Source: CAVQCA01 sp963710815
GTDB taxonomy: Bacteria > Pseudomonadota > Gammaproteobacteria > UBA9214
Assembly (NCBI GenBank): GCA_963710815.1
Contig: CAVQCA010000055.1
Location: forward strand, 1 to 64,000
Reading direction: 5' to 3'
Length of the DNA: 64,000 nucleotides
Positions 52,521 through 61,008 of this stretch are shown here, in pieces. Below the pieces are notes generated by a model. It saw only the letters and a program-made list of their open reading frames with translations. It made no database searches and had not been told where the DNA came from. Each line of letters opens with the position of its first letter. The first letter of the stretch is position 1. The position numbers were made by a program, and so were the translations under genes.

Positions 52521-52684
52521 GGGAGCCTGTCGAACTTGGGATTGATCTACTACGCTGGTGGGAGAACGGCCCATAGTCCCCCGATATTTCGTTGCATAGA
52601 ACCACTATGCGCCTCGATATCGTGAAACTCTGTGCTCGCTCTCCCACCATGCTCGCTACGATCACCCAAGTCCGACAGGCTCCC
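52521..52684. mobile_element. Family C MITE-like hairpin element, copy 2
   Basis: Terminal inverted repeats GGGAGCCTGTCGAACTTGGG (left) and the complement of GGGAGCCTGTCGGACTTGGG (right), with one mismatch. The body closely matches copy 1 at 1515-1682, including CGATATTTCGTTGCATAGAA and its inner palindrome. The outer bases are CTGG (left) and CCAG (right), each one transition away from CTAG. It fills most of the 313-base gap between the nitroreductase gene and the next gene, ending 23 bases before that gene's ATG, so it may now provide or block its promoter. Confidence 0.85.
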
Positions 52685-52706
52685 AGGTGATGAAAAGAGT
52701 CCCGTC

Positions 52707-53678
52707 ATGTCGATAACGTGCTACGGCCAGCGTCTGCTCAATCCCTTTCGGGGTGTGATCAATTGCATCCGCTACGAATCCGCGGAAGCCGTGACGCGCG
52801 ACGGCCTGCGCTGGGACATCTATGTCAGCAATGACCGGCTGCTGGAGGGTATGGATACCGACCGGCGCGTGCAGATAAGCGACATCCGCTACGGCAACTG
52901 GTCGCCCGAGACGGGTCTGAAACGCGGACCGCTGTATCCATCGGAGGACTTCAAATACCTCGAGCACATGGGTGCCATCGTCTACGAACACCTCCTCGAG
53001 GTCCATGACAGGATCCCGTTCCCGTTTCAGGACCGTTTCGAATTCTGGTTGCTGGACCGGGAAGCACGGCCGCTGGCACTGCTCGACAGCGCGGTCAGGC
53101 GGGAAGACATCGAACTGGACCAGTCCATTGAATGGCGCGCCGGACAGGCCTGCCGGCAGGGCTTCACCACCGCGGCGGTGAAACACGACCGGGAAGGCGC
53201 CGCGGCCGGCTATCTCTCGCGCCACATCAACGCCGGCGCCGGCGCCACGCCCGCGGCGCAATGGTTCGAACGCCTGTCCGACGGAGGCGGCGCCGGCCTG
53301 GCGGGCGTCAATCTCGATCCGGGACAGGCGGAACGCACACTGGTGGCGGGGGAATTCCCGTCCCTGCTGCTGGCCACACGCCACCAGGATGCCGCGCATC
53401 GACGGCTATACAACGATTTCCTGAACTGGCAGGCGCCCTGGCTGCTGACGCTCCCGACGCTCGACCGCACAACGCGTGAACACTTCGAAGGCGAGGCCTG
53501 TAGCCGTCCGCTGCTGGTCGCACAGCAGTACCGCCTCTACCCCGAGATCATCGATGCATCTCTGATCAGGGCCGCCCGGGTCGAGGCCAGGCTGCGCAAG
53601 TCCGTTCCGGAAGACAACGACAGCGAGTCCGTCATGTCGACCTACTATATCGAACTGCACCCCAGTCCGACGGAATAG
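52707..53678 (+). CDS. Conserved hypothetical protein
   Basis: A 323-aa soluble protein without a signal peptide or membrane segment. I recognise no family. It has an N-terminal stretch with SITCYGQRLLNPFRGVINCI, a mid-region FQDRFEFWLLDREARPLALL, and a helix-rich C-terminal half with HQDAAHRRLYNDFLNWQAPW, ending PEDNDSESVMSTYYIELHPS. The composition and codon use are like the core genes. No clear ribosome binding site precedes ATG 52707, and a family C element ends 23 bases upstream. It could be a scaffold or regulatory protein; no catalytic motif is apparent. Confidence 0.75.
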   Translation: MSITCYGQRLLNPFRGVINCIRYESAEAVTRDGLRWDIYVSNDRLLEGMDTDRRVQISDIRYGNWSPETGLKRGPLYPSEDFKYLEHMGAIVYEHLLEVHDRIPFPFQDRFEFWLLDREARPLALLDSAVRREDIELDQSIEWRAGQACRQGFTTAAVKHDREGAAAGYLSRHINAGAGATPAAQWFERLSDGGGAGLAGVNLDPGQAERTLVAGEFPSLLLATRHQDAAHRRLYNDFLNWQAPWLLTLPTLDRTTREHFEGEACSRPLLVAQQYRLYPEIIDASLIRAARVEARLRKSVPEDNDSESVMSTYYIELHPSPTE

Positions 53679-53863
53679 CATGCGTAAATTCATTCGCCAT
53701 GTTCGGCCTCGATCCGGCATCGCCACAGAGGTCGTCACAATGTCATTCCCGGTCACGACGATCATGTCCACCTGCCGGCGTGGCGCGGCAGCCGAACCGG
53801 TGGAAACCGCGCTTCCCGGCGCTGCCGCCCATCGCCGGCGCCACGCGCGCCGGGTACCCTGCC

Positions 53864-54754
53864 ATGCACGTTGAGTCCGGCCGTGCACGGTTCGTGATCG
53901 AAAACCCGTTGCGGTTCGTGCTCATGACCATTACCGGTTTTCGCGCCAACCAGGGACTGCTGCTCGCCGGCGCCGTGGCGTATTACACCCTGCTTTCCAT
54001 CCTGCCCATGCTGGCGCTCATACTGATCGTCCTGTCGCAACTCACCGATCTGCATCTGCTGCTCAACACCACGCGGGAATACCTCGGACTCATTGCGCCC
54101 GGCCACGCCGAGGAGGTGACGGCACAGGTCGCCACGTTCCTGCACAACTGGAAGCTGGTCGGCGTGGTAGGTATCCTCATGCTGCTGCTGTTCAGCTCGC
54201 TCGCCTTCACCACGCTGGAAAATGCCATGTCCGTCATCTTCTTCCACCGTGTGGCGATCCAGCGCCGACGATTCCTGGTCTCGGCCATCATCCCCTACTG
54301 CTACATCCTCTGTCTGGCGCTGGGCATGCTGCTGGTCAGCACCATAAGCGGCGTGCTTGCGACCCTGGACGAACACACCATCACCCTCATGGGGCACGTC
54401 TGGTTCCTGGGCGGGTACAGCGCGTCCATCGTCTACATCCTGGGCGTCACCGGTGAGGTTCTCCTGCTGTCTTCTCTTTACCTGGTCATGCCCACCGGCG
54501 GGCTGGCACTGCACCACGCCCTCATCGGTGGACTCACCGCCACGATACTCTGGGAGCTCACGCGGCATTTCCTGGTGTGGTATTTCTCGACCCTGTCGAT
54601 CGTCAACATCGTCTACGGGACCTTTGCCACCGTAGTCATCATCCTGCTCAGCCTGGAGGCCGCTTCATTCATCCTGCTGTTCGGCGCCCAGGTGATTTCC
54701 GAATACGAACGCATTGGCAGCCGCCATGACGCAAATGGCGGCCTGCACACCTGA
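53864..54754 (+). CDS. YihY/BrkB family inner membrane protein
   Basis: A 296-aa protein with about six membrane helices. The family pattern GFRANQGLLLAGAVAYYTLLSILPMLALI at the start, the HRVAIQRRRFLVSAIIPY segment, and the late GGLTATILWELTRHFLVWYFSTLSIVNIVYGTFATVV block are diagnostic. The function of YihY/BrkB proteins is not settled; earlier annotation as RNase BN was wrong. I begin at ATG 53864, since upstream residues in the frame lack similarity. The next gene starts 29 bases before its stop, in another frame. Confidence 0.88.
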   Translation: MHVESGRARFVIENPLRFVLMTITGFRANQGLLLAGAVAYYTLLSILPMLALILIVLSQLTDLHLLLNTTREYLGLIAPGHAEEVTAQVATFLHNWKLVGVVGILMLLLFSSLAFTTLENAMSVIFFHRVAIQRRRFLVSAIIPYCYILCLALGMLLVSTISGVLATLDEHTITLMGHVWFLGGYSASIVYILGVTGEVLLLSSLYLVMPTGGLALHHALIGGLTATILWELTRHFLVWYFSTLSIVNIVYGTFATVVIILLSLEAASFILLFGAQVISEYERIGSRHDANGGLHT

Positions 54755-56150
54755 ACCCGCGCCGGCCCTGTTGAGGGGCGCGCTGGCCGCCCTGGGCCTG
54801 CTCATCGCGCTCGCCCTGAGCCCCGCGGCCCGGGCGAATGACGGCGTCAGGACCCTGCAGCGCCTTGCCGACCCCGTGATCATCGAGGGGATCAGCCTGC
54901 CGCTGTTATCCGGCAAGGACATCGATCACATCCGTGTCTACGCGTTTCACGAGCAACGGCCCGTGGCGATCCCCTACCAGATCGATCAGCGCGACTCGAC
55001 CGGCGGCTGGGTCTGGAGTGTCGTCTATCGTCAGGTCTACCAGATCGACAGCAACGGCGCCTATGCACCGCTCACACGCGAACCGGAGAGCACCGGCTTC
55101 GGAACGGTCGATGACCAGGATGCAAAGGGAAAGGCGCTGCTGGACAGTAATGACGAACTGGTGTTCATGGCAAGTGATCTCGGCGACAGGGGTGTCGCTG
55201 TGCAACGCGCCCTGCATACCGACCGGGTCCAGCAGATCGAGGTCGTCGACGCCGCGGACAACACCCGCGGCTGGGCCTATGTCGCCTGGTATCCGGACTC
55301 GCCACCGGCCCGCTCGGAAACGCGCTACATGCAGTACAGCGCCAGGGACAGGATGGTGAGCTCACCCGTGTATGATTTTCACTTCTCGGATAAACATACG
55401 GCGGTCATACACGACCTGCGCGTAAACGGTTTCCCGATCATCGACAGGATCAGGATCAACGGCGAGATCATGCTGGACCTGCCGTTCCTGGACAGCGCCA
55501 TCAGGTTCACCGAAGAGGACATCCACGGTTACACGGAAGGCTATATCGCGGGACCGGTGCGCATCATACGGCGTAATATCGCCCACCTCGCGCTCGCCGG
55601 CGGCCTGCTTAACTCGTCCGAGGTCACCTGCGACCATTTCTACTACCCACGGCACGCGGAAATTCCGGTCTGCCTCGCGATCCGTTTTCCGGTCAGGCAG
55701 GTCTCCATGACCCTGACCACCGATTACCGCAATCCGCCGTTTCGCCGCCTGTTCATGGGACAGGCACGCAAGCCGGCGCCGGGACAGTCCAGTTCACTGG
55801 AGGCGCATGTGCATAAACTGGGAACCGAGTGGATCGCGTTCGACAGCAACAAGGCGTCGATCATCAGCCTGATGGTGATGCCGAGCGTGATCGAAGGCCA
55901 GGCCAGTGCGCAACCCTGTCTTTGCGGCGACACGCAGAATACCGCACGCGCGCAGGTATCAGCCGGAACACCCACCGAGGCCGGCTTTCTGATCACCTCG
56001 GTGGCCGGGTGCCCCAGGGGTGAGCATGTTCTCTACGGCACCTACCTGATCTCCTCCCACCCCTACCGGCCCGGAGACGAGAATGCGGCGCTGCGCATGC
56101 AGCACGACAAGCTGCTTCCGCTCATCACGCCGGTATCCGCAGGCGACTGA
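54726..56150 (+). CDS. Exported hypothetical protein
   Basis: A 474-aa product with a signal peptide (LAALGLLIALALSPAARA) and a mature region without membrane segments. I recognise no family. Mature residues carry several Asp-rich loops (IDQRDSTGGWVWS, FGTVDDQDAKGKALLDSNDE) and paired cysteines late (QPCLCGDTQ, SVAGCPRGEH), suggesting a disulfide-bonded beta-rich periplasmic or surface protein. I start at ATG 54726, with an in-frame TTG at 54714 less likely. It overlaps the YihY gene by 29 bases, so the two are probably translated together. Confidence 0.75.
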   Translation: MTQMAACTPEPAPALLRGALAALGLLIALALSPAARANDGVRTLQRLADPVIIEGISLPLLSGKDIDHIRVYAFHEQRPVAIPYQIDQRDSTGGWVWSVVYRQVYQIDSNGAYAPLTREPESTGFGTVDDQDAKGKALLDSNDELVFMASDLGDRGVAVQRALHTDRVQQIEVVDAADNTRGWAYVAWYPDSPPARSETRYMQYSARDRMVSSPVYDFHFSDKHTAVIHDLRVNGFPIIDRIRINGEIMLDLPFLDSAIRFTEEDIHGYTEGYIAGPVRIIRRNIAHLALAGGLLNSSEVTCDHFYYPRHAEIPVCLAIRFPVRQVSMTLTTDYRNPPFRRLFMGQARKPAPGQSSSLEAHVHKLGTEWIAFDSNKASIISLMVMPSVIEGQASAQPCLCGDTQNTARAQVSAGTPTEAGFLITSVAGCPRGEHVLYGTYLISSHPYRPGDENAALRMQHDKLLPLITPVSAGD

Positions 56151-56192
56151 TCGCGTTATGCGGAAGCGTTAACAGGCCCTATGAACAGCCTT

Positions 56193-56711
56193 TCAGTCAG
56201 CCGGCAGCGAACGCGGCCGGGTCAGGGAAACCAGCCGGGCGCAGCCATACGCGAGCCGTGACCAGTCCTCGGGCAGCTTGAGACACGCCAGGGTTGCCGT
56301 GGGCATCAGTTTGCCATCCTCGGGCACGACAGTGTTTTCCCCGCATAGCCAGCCCAGCAATTCCTCCAGTCCCGGATTGTGCCCCACCAGCAGGAGGGTA
56401 TCGCGCCCTTGCGGGCAGTCCGCCAGCACCGCCAGCAAGGCATTCAGATCCGCTTCGTAGATGCGCCGGTCGAAGTGTATGCCGTCGTTTTCAATACCCA
56501 GTTCCTGACATACCCCATAAACGGTTTCCCTGGCCCGAACCGCGGGAGAACTCACCACATAATCGGGCCTCGGCCCCTCCCGGCGCATCCATTCCCCCAT
56601 GCGCCGCGCATCCTTCTTGCCCCGCTTGGCCAGTGGACGTTCGAAGTCCCCGGCCACACCGGTATCCCAGGCGGATTTGGCGTGGCGCAGCAACAGCAGA
56701 TGACGCGGCAT
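56193..56711 (-). CDS. sixA: Phosphohistidine phosphatase SixA-like
   Basis: A 172-aa histidine phosphatase superfamily protein. The catalytic RHAKSAWD motif places the nucleophile histidine at residue 9, and the second histidine lies in LLVGHNPGLEELL. SixA removes phosphate from phosphohistidine on HPt domains and PTS proteins. The SixA branch is favoured by the LLRHAKSAWD start and the length. The gene precedes a family A repeat and deaD on the same strand. Confidence 0.88.
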   Translation of the reverse strand: MPRHLLLLRHAKSAWDTGVAGDFERPLAKRGKKDARRMGEWMRREGPRPDYVVSSPAVRARETVYGVCQELGIENDGIHFDRRIYEADLNALLAVLADCPQGRDTLLLVGHNPGLEELLGWLCGENTVVPEDGKLMPTATLACLKLPEDWSRLAYGCARLVSLTRPRSLPAD

Positions 56712-56770
56712 TTTTACGCTCCCGATTTCAATACGATCTGATCGTTAACGGGTATGACTCCGAAAGCACC

Positions 56771-56862
56771 CGTTTCACCGCAAAGACGCAAAGAACGCAG
56801 AGAAATTCTTTAACGAAAAGAATTAAACACTTTGCGTTCTTTGCGTCTTTGCGGTGAGTTTG
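56771..56862. repeat. Family A palindromic repeat, copy 3
   Basis: TTTCACCGCAAAGACGCAAA and AACGCAGAG on the left, ACTTTGCGTTCTTTGCGTCT and TTGCGGTGAG on the right, with TTCTTTAACGAAAAGAATTA in the loop. It is the reverse orientation of copy 1 (the loop here reads as the complement). It fills the 173-base gap between the deaD stop and the sixA start. Confidence 0.8.
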
Positions 56863-56884
56863 TTGCTTTAAGGATAGACGCTGG

Positions 56885-58795
56885 TTAACGCGGCAGGTGC
56901 AGCTGACGGCGTTTCTTTTCTTTCACCGGTTGGCTGGCGCGCCTGGCTTTTGTCGCGGCAGGCCGGGTTTTTGCCGCAGTCGGCTTGTCTTTTGCCTTGT
57001 TAAAGCGCTGTTTTGCTGCGCTGGAAGTCTTGACCTTTAACGGGCTCTCCCCGTCCTTCCGGCCCTCACCGCCCTTGCCGCCGGTATCAGGATGGATATT
57101 GAGTCTCTGCTGGCGCACCCGTACCTGCTTGAGCTGGCGGAAGACCTCCGCCGGCATGCCCTCGGGAAGATCGACAGTGCTGTAATCGTCATAGAGCCTG
57201 ATCTGGCCGATAAACTGGCTGTCGATGCCGGCCTCGTTGGCGATCGCGCCGACGATATCCCCCGGGGTCGCCTCGTGCCGGCGGCCGACCTCGATACGGT
57301 AGCGCACCATATCTGTCGGCAATGATTTCCGGGTTCGTTCCGGTTTGCCGCGCCGCTGTTCATCCGTGTCCGGACGCCCTCTGGAGGGGGGCGTCTTCGG
57401 CGATCGCGGCGCCGCGGGTTCCTCCCGGGTCTCCCGCAATGGCTTCTTCGGAGTCCGTGGCGTGGCCGTTCCCCGGGTCTCCCGCATCTGCAGGGGACGC
57501 CCCCGCTGCAGCAGGTAGGCCATGGCGGCGGCGATCTCGTGCGCGCTGAGATCCTGCTCGTTCTCGATCTGGTTGACGACCTCGTGCAGGAAGCCGAGAT
57601 CCTCGGCTTCGATCACATCGAGGATCTGCTGCTTGAACTGCGCGACCCGCCGGTCGGTCACCGCCTCGCCGCTCGGCAGGTGCATGGCTTCAATGGGCTG
57701 GCGCGTCGCCTTTTCGATGGCGCGCAGCATGCGCATCTCCCGGGGCGAGACGAACAGGATCGCGCTGCCCGTTCGCCCGGCGCGCCCGGTACGGCCAATG
57801 CGGTGCACATAGGATTCGGTGTCGCAGGGAATGTCGTAATTGAACACCAGGCTGATGCGCTTCACATCCAGTCCACGGGCGGCGACGTCCGTTGCCACCA
57901 CGATGTCCAGCTTCTCGTTCTTCAGCTGCTCTATGGTCCGCTCACGCAAGGCCTGGTTCATGTCGCCATTGAGGGCGGCGGCGGCGAAACCGCGCGCCTC
58001 CAGTTTCTCGGCGAGCGAAACGGTCTCGGTCTTGGTGCGCACGAAAATCAGCACCGCATCGAAGTCCTCGACTTCGAGGATGCGCGTCAGGGCATCGAGC
58101 TTGTGCAGACCGCTTACCTGCCAGTAGCGCTGCTTCGTGGTGGATACGGTCGTGGTGCCGGACTTGATGCGAACCTCGCGGGGATCGCGCAGGTGTTTCC
58201 GCGCCACGCGGCGTATCGCATCCGGCATGGTGGCCGAGAACAGCGCGGTCTGCCGTTCGGCCGGGGTGTGTTCCAGTATCCACTCGACATCATCGATGAA
58301 GCCCATCCTGAGCATTTCATCGGCTTCATCGAGGACCAGGGTTCGCAGGGTGTCGAGCACCAGGCTCTTGCGCCGCAAGTGGTCCATGATCCGTCCCGGT
58401 GTGCCGATCACGACATGCACGCCGCGCCTGAGTTGACGCAGCTGGGTATCCATGGACTGGCCGCCGTAGATGGGCAGCACATGGAACCCCGGGAGATGAC
58501 GCGCATAGGCCTGGAAGGCCTCGGCCACCTGAATCGCCAGTTCCCGGGTCGGCGTCAGCACCAGCACCTGGGGCTGTTTCATGCCGAGGTCGAGTCGACT
58601 GAGCAGCGGCAGGGCGAAGGCGGCGGTCTTGCCGGTACCGGTTTGCGCCTGCCCTAACAGGTCACACCCCTCGAGCAACGGCGGGATGCTTTCCGCCTGG
58701 ATGGGTGACGGGCTTTCATAGCCGATTTCCTGCAACGCCTGCAGAACAGGGCCGGCAAGCGCCAGTTGGCCAAAGCCGGTGACGGGTGAGTTCAT
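56885..58795 (-). CDS. deaD: DEAD-box RNA helicase, DeaD/CsdA type
   Basis: A 636-aa ATP-dependent RNA helicase acting in ribosome assembly and mRNA decay, notably in the cold. The motifs are Q-motif (IGYESPSPIQAESIP), I AQTGTGKT (50-57), Ia PTRELA, II DEAD (near 156), III SAT, V VATDVAARGLD and VI HRIGRTGRAGRTG. After the core comes a dimerisation-like helix region, a charged linker, and a DbpA-like RNA-binding domain (about 480-555: VRYRIEVGRRHEATPGDIVG). A basic Lys/Ala-rich tail ends in QLHLPR. The length and domains favour DeaD over RhlE/RhlB. Confidence 0.93.
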   Translation of the reverse strand: MNSPVTGFGQLALAGPVLQALQEIGYESPSPIQAESIPPLLEGCDLLGQAQTGTGKTAAFALPLLSRLDLGMKQPQVLVLTPTRELAIQVAEAFQAYARHLPGFHVLPIYGGQSMDTQLRQLRRGVHVVIGTPGRIMDHLRRKSLVLDTLRTLVLDEADEMLRMGFIDDVEWILEHTPAERQTALFSATMPDAIRRVARKHLRDPREVRIKSGTTTVSTTKQRYWQVSGLHKLDALTRILEVEDFDAVLIFVRTKTETVSLAEKLEARGFAAAALNGDMNQALRERTIEQLKNEKLDIVVATDVAARGLDVKRISLVFNYDIPCDTESYVHRIGRTGRAGRTGSAILFVSPREMRMLRAIEKATRQPIEAMHLPSGEAVTDRRVAQFKQQILDVIEAEDLGFLHEVVNQIENEQDLSAHEIAAAMAYLLQRGRPLQMRETRGTATPRTPKKPLRETREEPAAPRSPKTPPSRGRPDTDEQRRGKPERTRKSLPTDMVRYRIEVGRRHEATPGDIVGAIANEAGIDSQFIGQIRLYDDYSTVDLPEGMPAEVFRQLKQVRVRQQRLNIHPDTGGKGGEGRKDGESPLKVKTSSAAKQRFNKAKDKPTAAKTRPAATKARRASQPVKEKKRRQLHLPR

Positions 58796-58865
58796 GATGG
58801 AGTACCTTTCGAAAGAGGGGGCGTTCCCGCCCGTGGAGTGTAGCGAAGCAGACCCGGGATAGCAG

Positions 58866-59255
58866 CTAAAAGAGTCCGCTGCGCAACATCACCAGGGTGC
58901 AGGCATCGAGACATTCGATGCCGGCGGATCGCAGGCGGGCCTCCAGGAGAGGCGATTCGGTACCGGGATTGAAGATGACCCGCGCCGGCGCCAGAGCGAT
59001 GATATCATCGGTCCGCCCCCTGCTGTGCAGCGGACCCAGATACAGCGTGAGGGTGTGCACCTTCTCCTGGATGTCGCGCAGGCTGTGAACCACCGGCAGG
59101 TCGCCGATAGCCTCCGCTTTGGGATGCACCGGGATGACCCGGTAGCCCTTCGCCTGGAGCTGCCGTACGGCCATATTGGAATAACGGGTAGCCTTCGGGC
59201 TTGCGCCGAGCACGACAACCACATGGTCTCCGGGCTTGCGTGGAATCGTCTGCAT
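58866..59255 (-). CDS. CoA-binding domain protein
   Basis: A 129-aa Rossmann-fold protein of the YccU/CoA-binding family. VVVLGASPKATRYSNMAVRQL is the nucleotide-binding loop; GYRVIPVHPKAEAI and RVIFNPGTESP are further conserved segments. Such proteins bind acyl-CoA-type nucleotides, but no reaction is established. It is a single gene, in the same direction as deaD downstream. Confidence 0.83.
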   Translation of the reverse strand: MQTIPRKPGDHVVVVLGASPKATRYSNMAVRQLQAKGYRVIPVHPKAEAIGDLPVVHSLRDIQEKVHTLTLYLGPLHSRGRTDDIIALAPARVIFNPGTESPLLEARLRSAGIECLDACTLVMLRSGLF

Positions 59256-59452
59256 GGTTCACTCTCGCCGGCGCAGGACGGGACGCGGCCTCCGATAAGC
59301 CGTGGGAAACAGGGTGCCGGGTGGTCCTTTGATCGCGGCACGTATTGGCACTGATTTGATCATGACATACCATTCAAGACAACAGGGCTGCACCTGGGGA
59401 GCCGCAAGATGCCGGAAGACACCGATCACACTCACGCGCGACCCGACCCGGG

Positions 59453-60196
59453 GTGAAACCGAAACACATTCGCCAGCCGCCGGCCGTCCAGGACTTCGAT
59501 CTGAAGCCGGGACGGGTGCTCGCGCGAAAATATGAGGTGATCGGCAAACTCGGCACCGGCTGGGAAGGCCAGGTCTACCTGGTGCGCGAACTGGCCACGC
59601 AAATCGAGCGGGCCGTCAAGCTGTTCTTTCCGCAACGCAACCTCAGAGACCGCGCCGCCAAATGCTACGCCCAGAAGCTGCACAAGCTGCGCCACTGCCC
59701 CATCGTCATCCAGTATTATACGCAGGAAACCATCGTCTTCCGCGGTCTGCCGATCACGGTGCTGGTCTCCGAATTCGTCGAGGGGGAGCTGCTCAGCGCC
59801 TTTCTCGCCAGGCAGCCCGGCAAGCGGCTGGGCGCCTTTCCGGCGCTGCACCTGCTGCATGACCTCTCCAGGGGAATCGAATGCATCCACCAGATGAAGG
59901 AGTACCACGGCGACCTGCACACCGATAACATCATCGTGCAGCGCTACGGCCTGGGGTTCGACCTCAAACTCCTGGACTTCTACCACCGGGGCCCACCCAC
60001 GATGGAGAGCGTACGCGATGATGTCGTGGAAATGATCCGGATTTTCTACGACGCGCTGGGCGGAACACGACGCTACCGCCACCATCCTCCCGAAGTGAAG
60101 GCCATCTGCCGCGGGATGAAACGCAGTCTGATACTGAAAAACTTCCGTACCGCGGGCCAACTCAGGGAATACCTGGAGACCATCGAATGGCATTGA
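59453..60196 (+). CDS. Atypical Ser/Thr-type protein kinase
   Basis: A 247-aa protein with a kinase N-lobe and a reduced C-lobe. It has a glycine loop (LGTGWEGQVYLV, 33-44) and the ATP lysine in RAVKLFF (K56). The catalytic loop reads HGDLHTDN (152-159) instead of HRDxKxxN, and the metal-binding DFG reads DFY (175-177). The Asp and Asn needed for catalysis remain, so activity is possible; the HGDLHxxN form is shared with aminoglycoside/RIO-like kinases. There is no membrane segment. It starts at GTG 59453. The PP2C gene overlaps its last 10 bases, so the two form a kinase-phosphatase pair. Confidence 0.8.
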   Translation: MKPKHIRQPPAVQDFDLKPGRVLARKYEVIGKLGTGWEGQVYLVRELATQIERAVKLFFPQRNLRDRAAKCYAQKLHKLRHCPIVIQYYTQETIVFRGLPITVLVSEFVEGELLSAFLARQPGKRLGAFPALHLLHDLSRGIECIHQMKEYHGDLHTDNIIVQRYGLGFDLKLLDFYHRGPPTMESVRDDVVEMIRIFYDALGGTRRYRHHPPEVKAICRGMKRSLILKNFRTAGQLREYLETIEWH

Positions 60197-61002
60197 GCCT
60201 GCAGGAACCAAAAATCTACTTCGCGGAAGACATGCAGGACATCACATCCTTCGCCGTTGCAGGCGGCATGGCCTGCGTCTACACGGCGCGTTCCCCGGAA
60301 AAGACCACACCGAACGAGGATTCCCTGGCCCTGCTGCCGTGTGCCGACCACACCGCCGTGCTGGTGATCGCCGACGGCCTGGGTGGCTTGCGCGCCGGCG
60401 ACCTCGCCTCGCGCCATGCGGTCGACAGCCTTGCCGCCGCCGTAACACAGTGCTGTGCCGGACAGGACTCCATGCGCGAGGCCATACTGAACGGTGTGGA
60501 ACAGGCGGGAGAAAAGATCGCCGCCATGGGTCTGGGCGCGGCAACGACGGTCGCGATCGTCGAAATCCAGGGCCAGGAGGTGCGCCCCTATCACGTGGGT
60601 GACTCCATGACCCTCATCACCGGCCAGCGCGGCCGGATCAAGTACCTGACAGTGCCGCATTCACCGGTGGGCTACGCGGTCGAGTCGGGCCTGCTCGATG
60701 CAAACGAAGCCATGTATCACGAGGAGCGCCACCTGGTCTCGAACGTGGTCGGCACACCCCGCATGCATGTGGAGATCGGCCCGAAGGTGACGCTGGCGGT
60801 CCGGGACACGCTGCTGGTCGGCAGCGACGGCTTGTACGACAACCTGCAGGTCGACGAGATCACCGCCATCATCCGCAAAGGCCCACTGCCTTCAGCCGCG
60901 CGCGCGCTGGCGGATCAATGTCGCACCCGCATGCAGGAATACCGCCCGGATCGTCCCCACAAACCGGACGACATGAGCTTTATCCTGTTTCGCCCGGTAT
61001 AA
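60187..61002 (+). CDS. PP2C-type Ser/Thr phosphatase
   Basis: A 271-aa metal-dependent phosphatase. The metal and phosphate residues are seen in TPNEDSLALL, VIADGLGGLRAGDLA, PYHVGDSMTLIT, LLVGSDGLYDN and the late PDDMSFILF. It begins with a non-catalytic N-terminal extension (residues 1-25) and lacks the usual RSHQED-type start, having PNED instead. The gene overlaps the atypical kinase gene by 10 bases and would oppose it. The tusE-like gene is convergent, ending six bases beyond it. Confidence 0.9.
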   Translation: MALSLQEPKIYFAEDMQDITSFAVAGGMACVYTARSPEKTTPNEDSLALLPCADHTAVLVIADGLGGLRAGDLASRHAVDSLAAAVTQCCAGQDSMREAILNGVEQAGEKIAAMGLGAATTVAIVEIQGQEVRPYHVGDSMTLITGQRGRIKYLTVPHSPVGYAVESGLLDANEAMYHEERHLVSNVVGTPRMHVEIGPKVTLAVRDTLLVGSDGLYDNLQVDEITAIIRKGPLPSAARALADQCRTRMQEYRPDRPHKPDDMSFILFRPV

Positions 61003-61008
61003 ACGACG

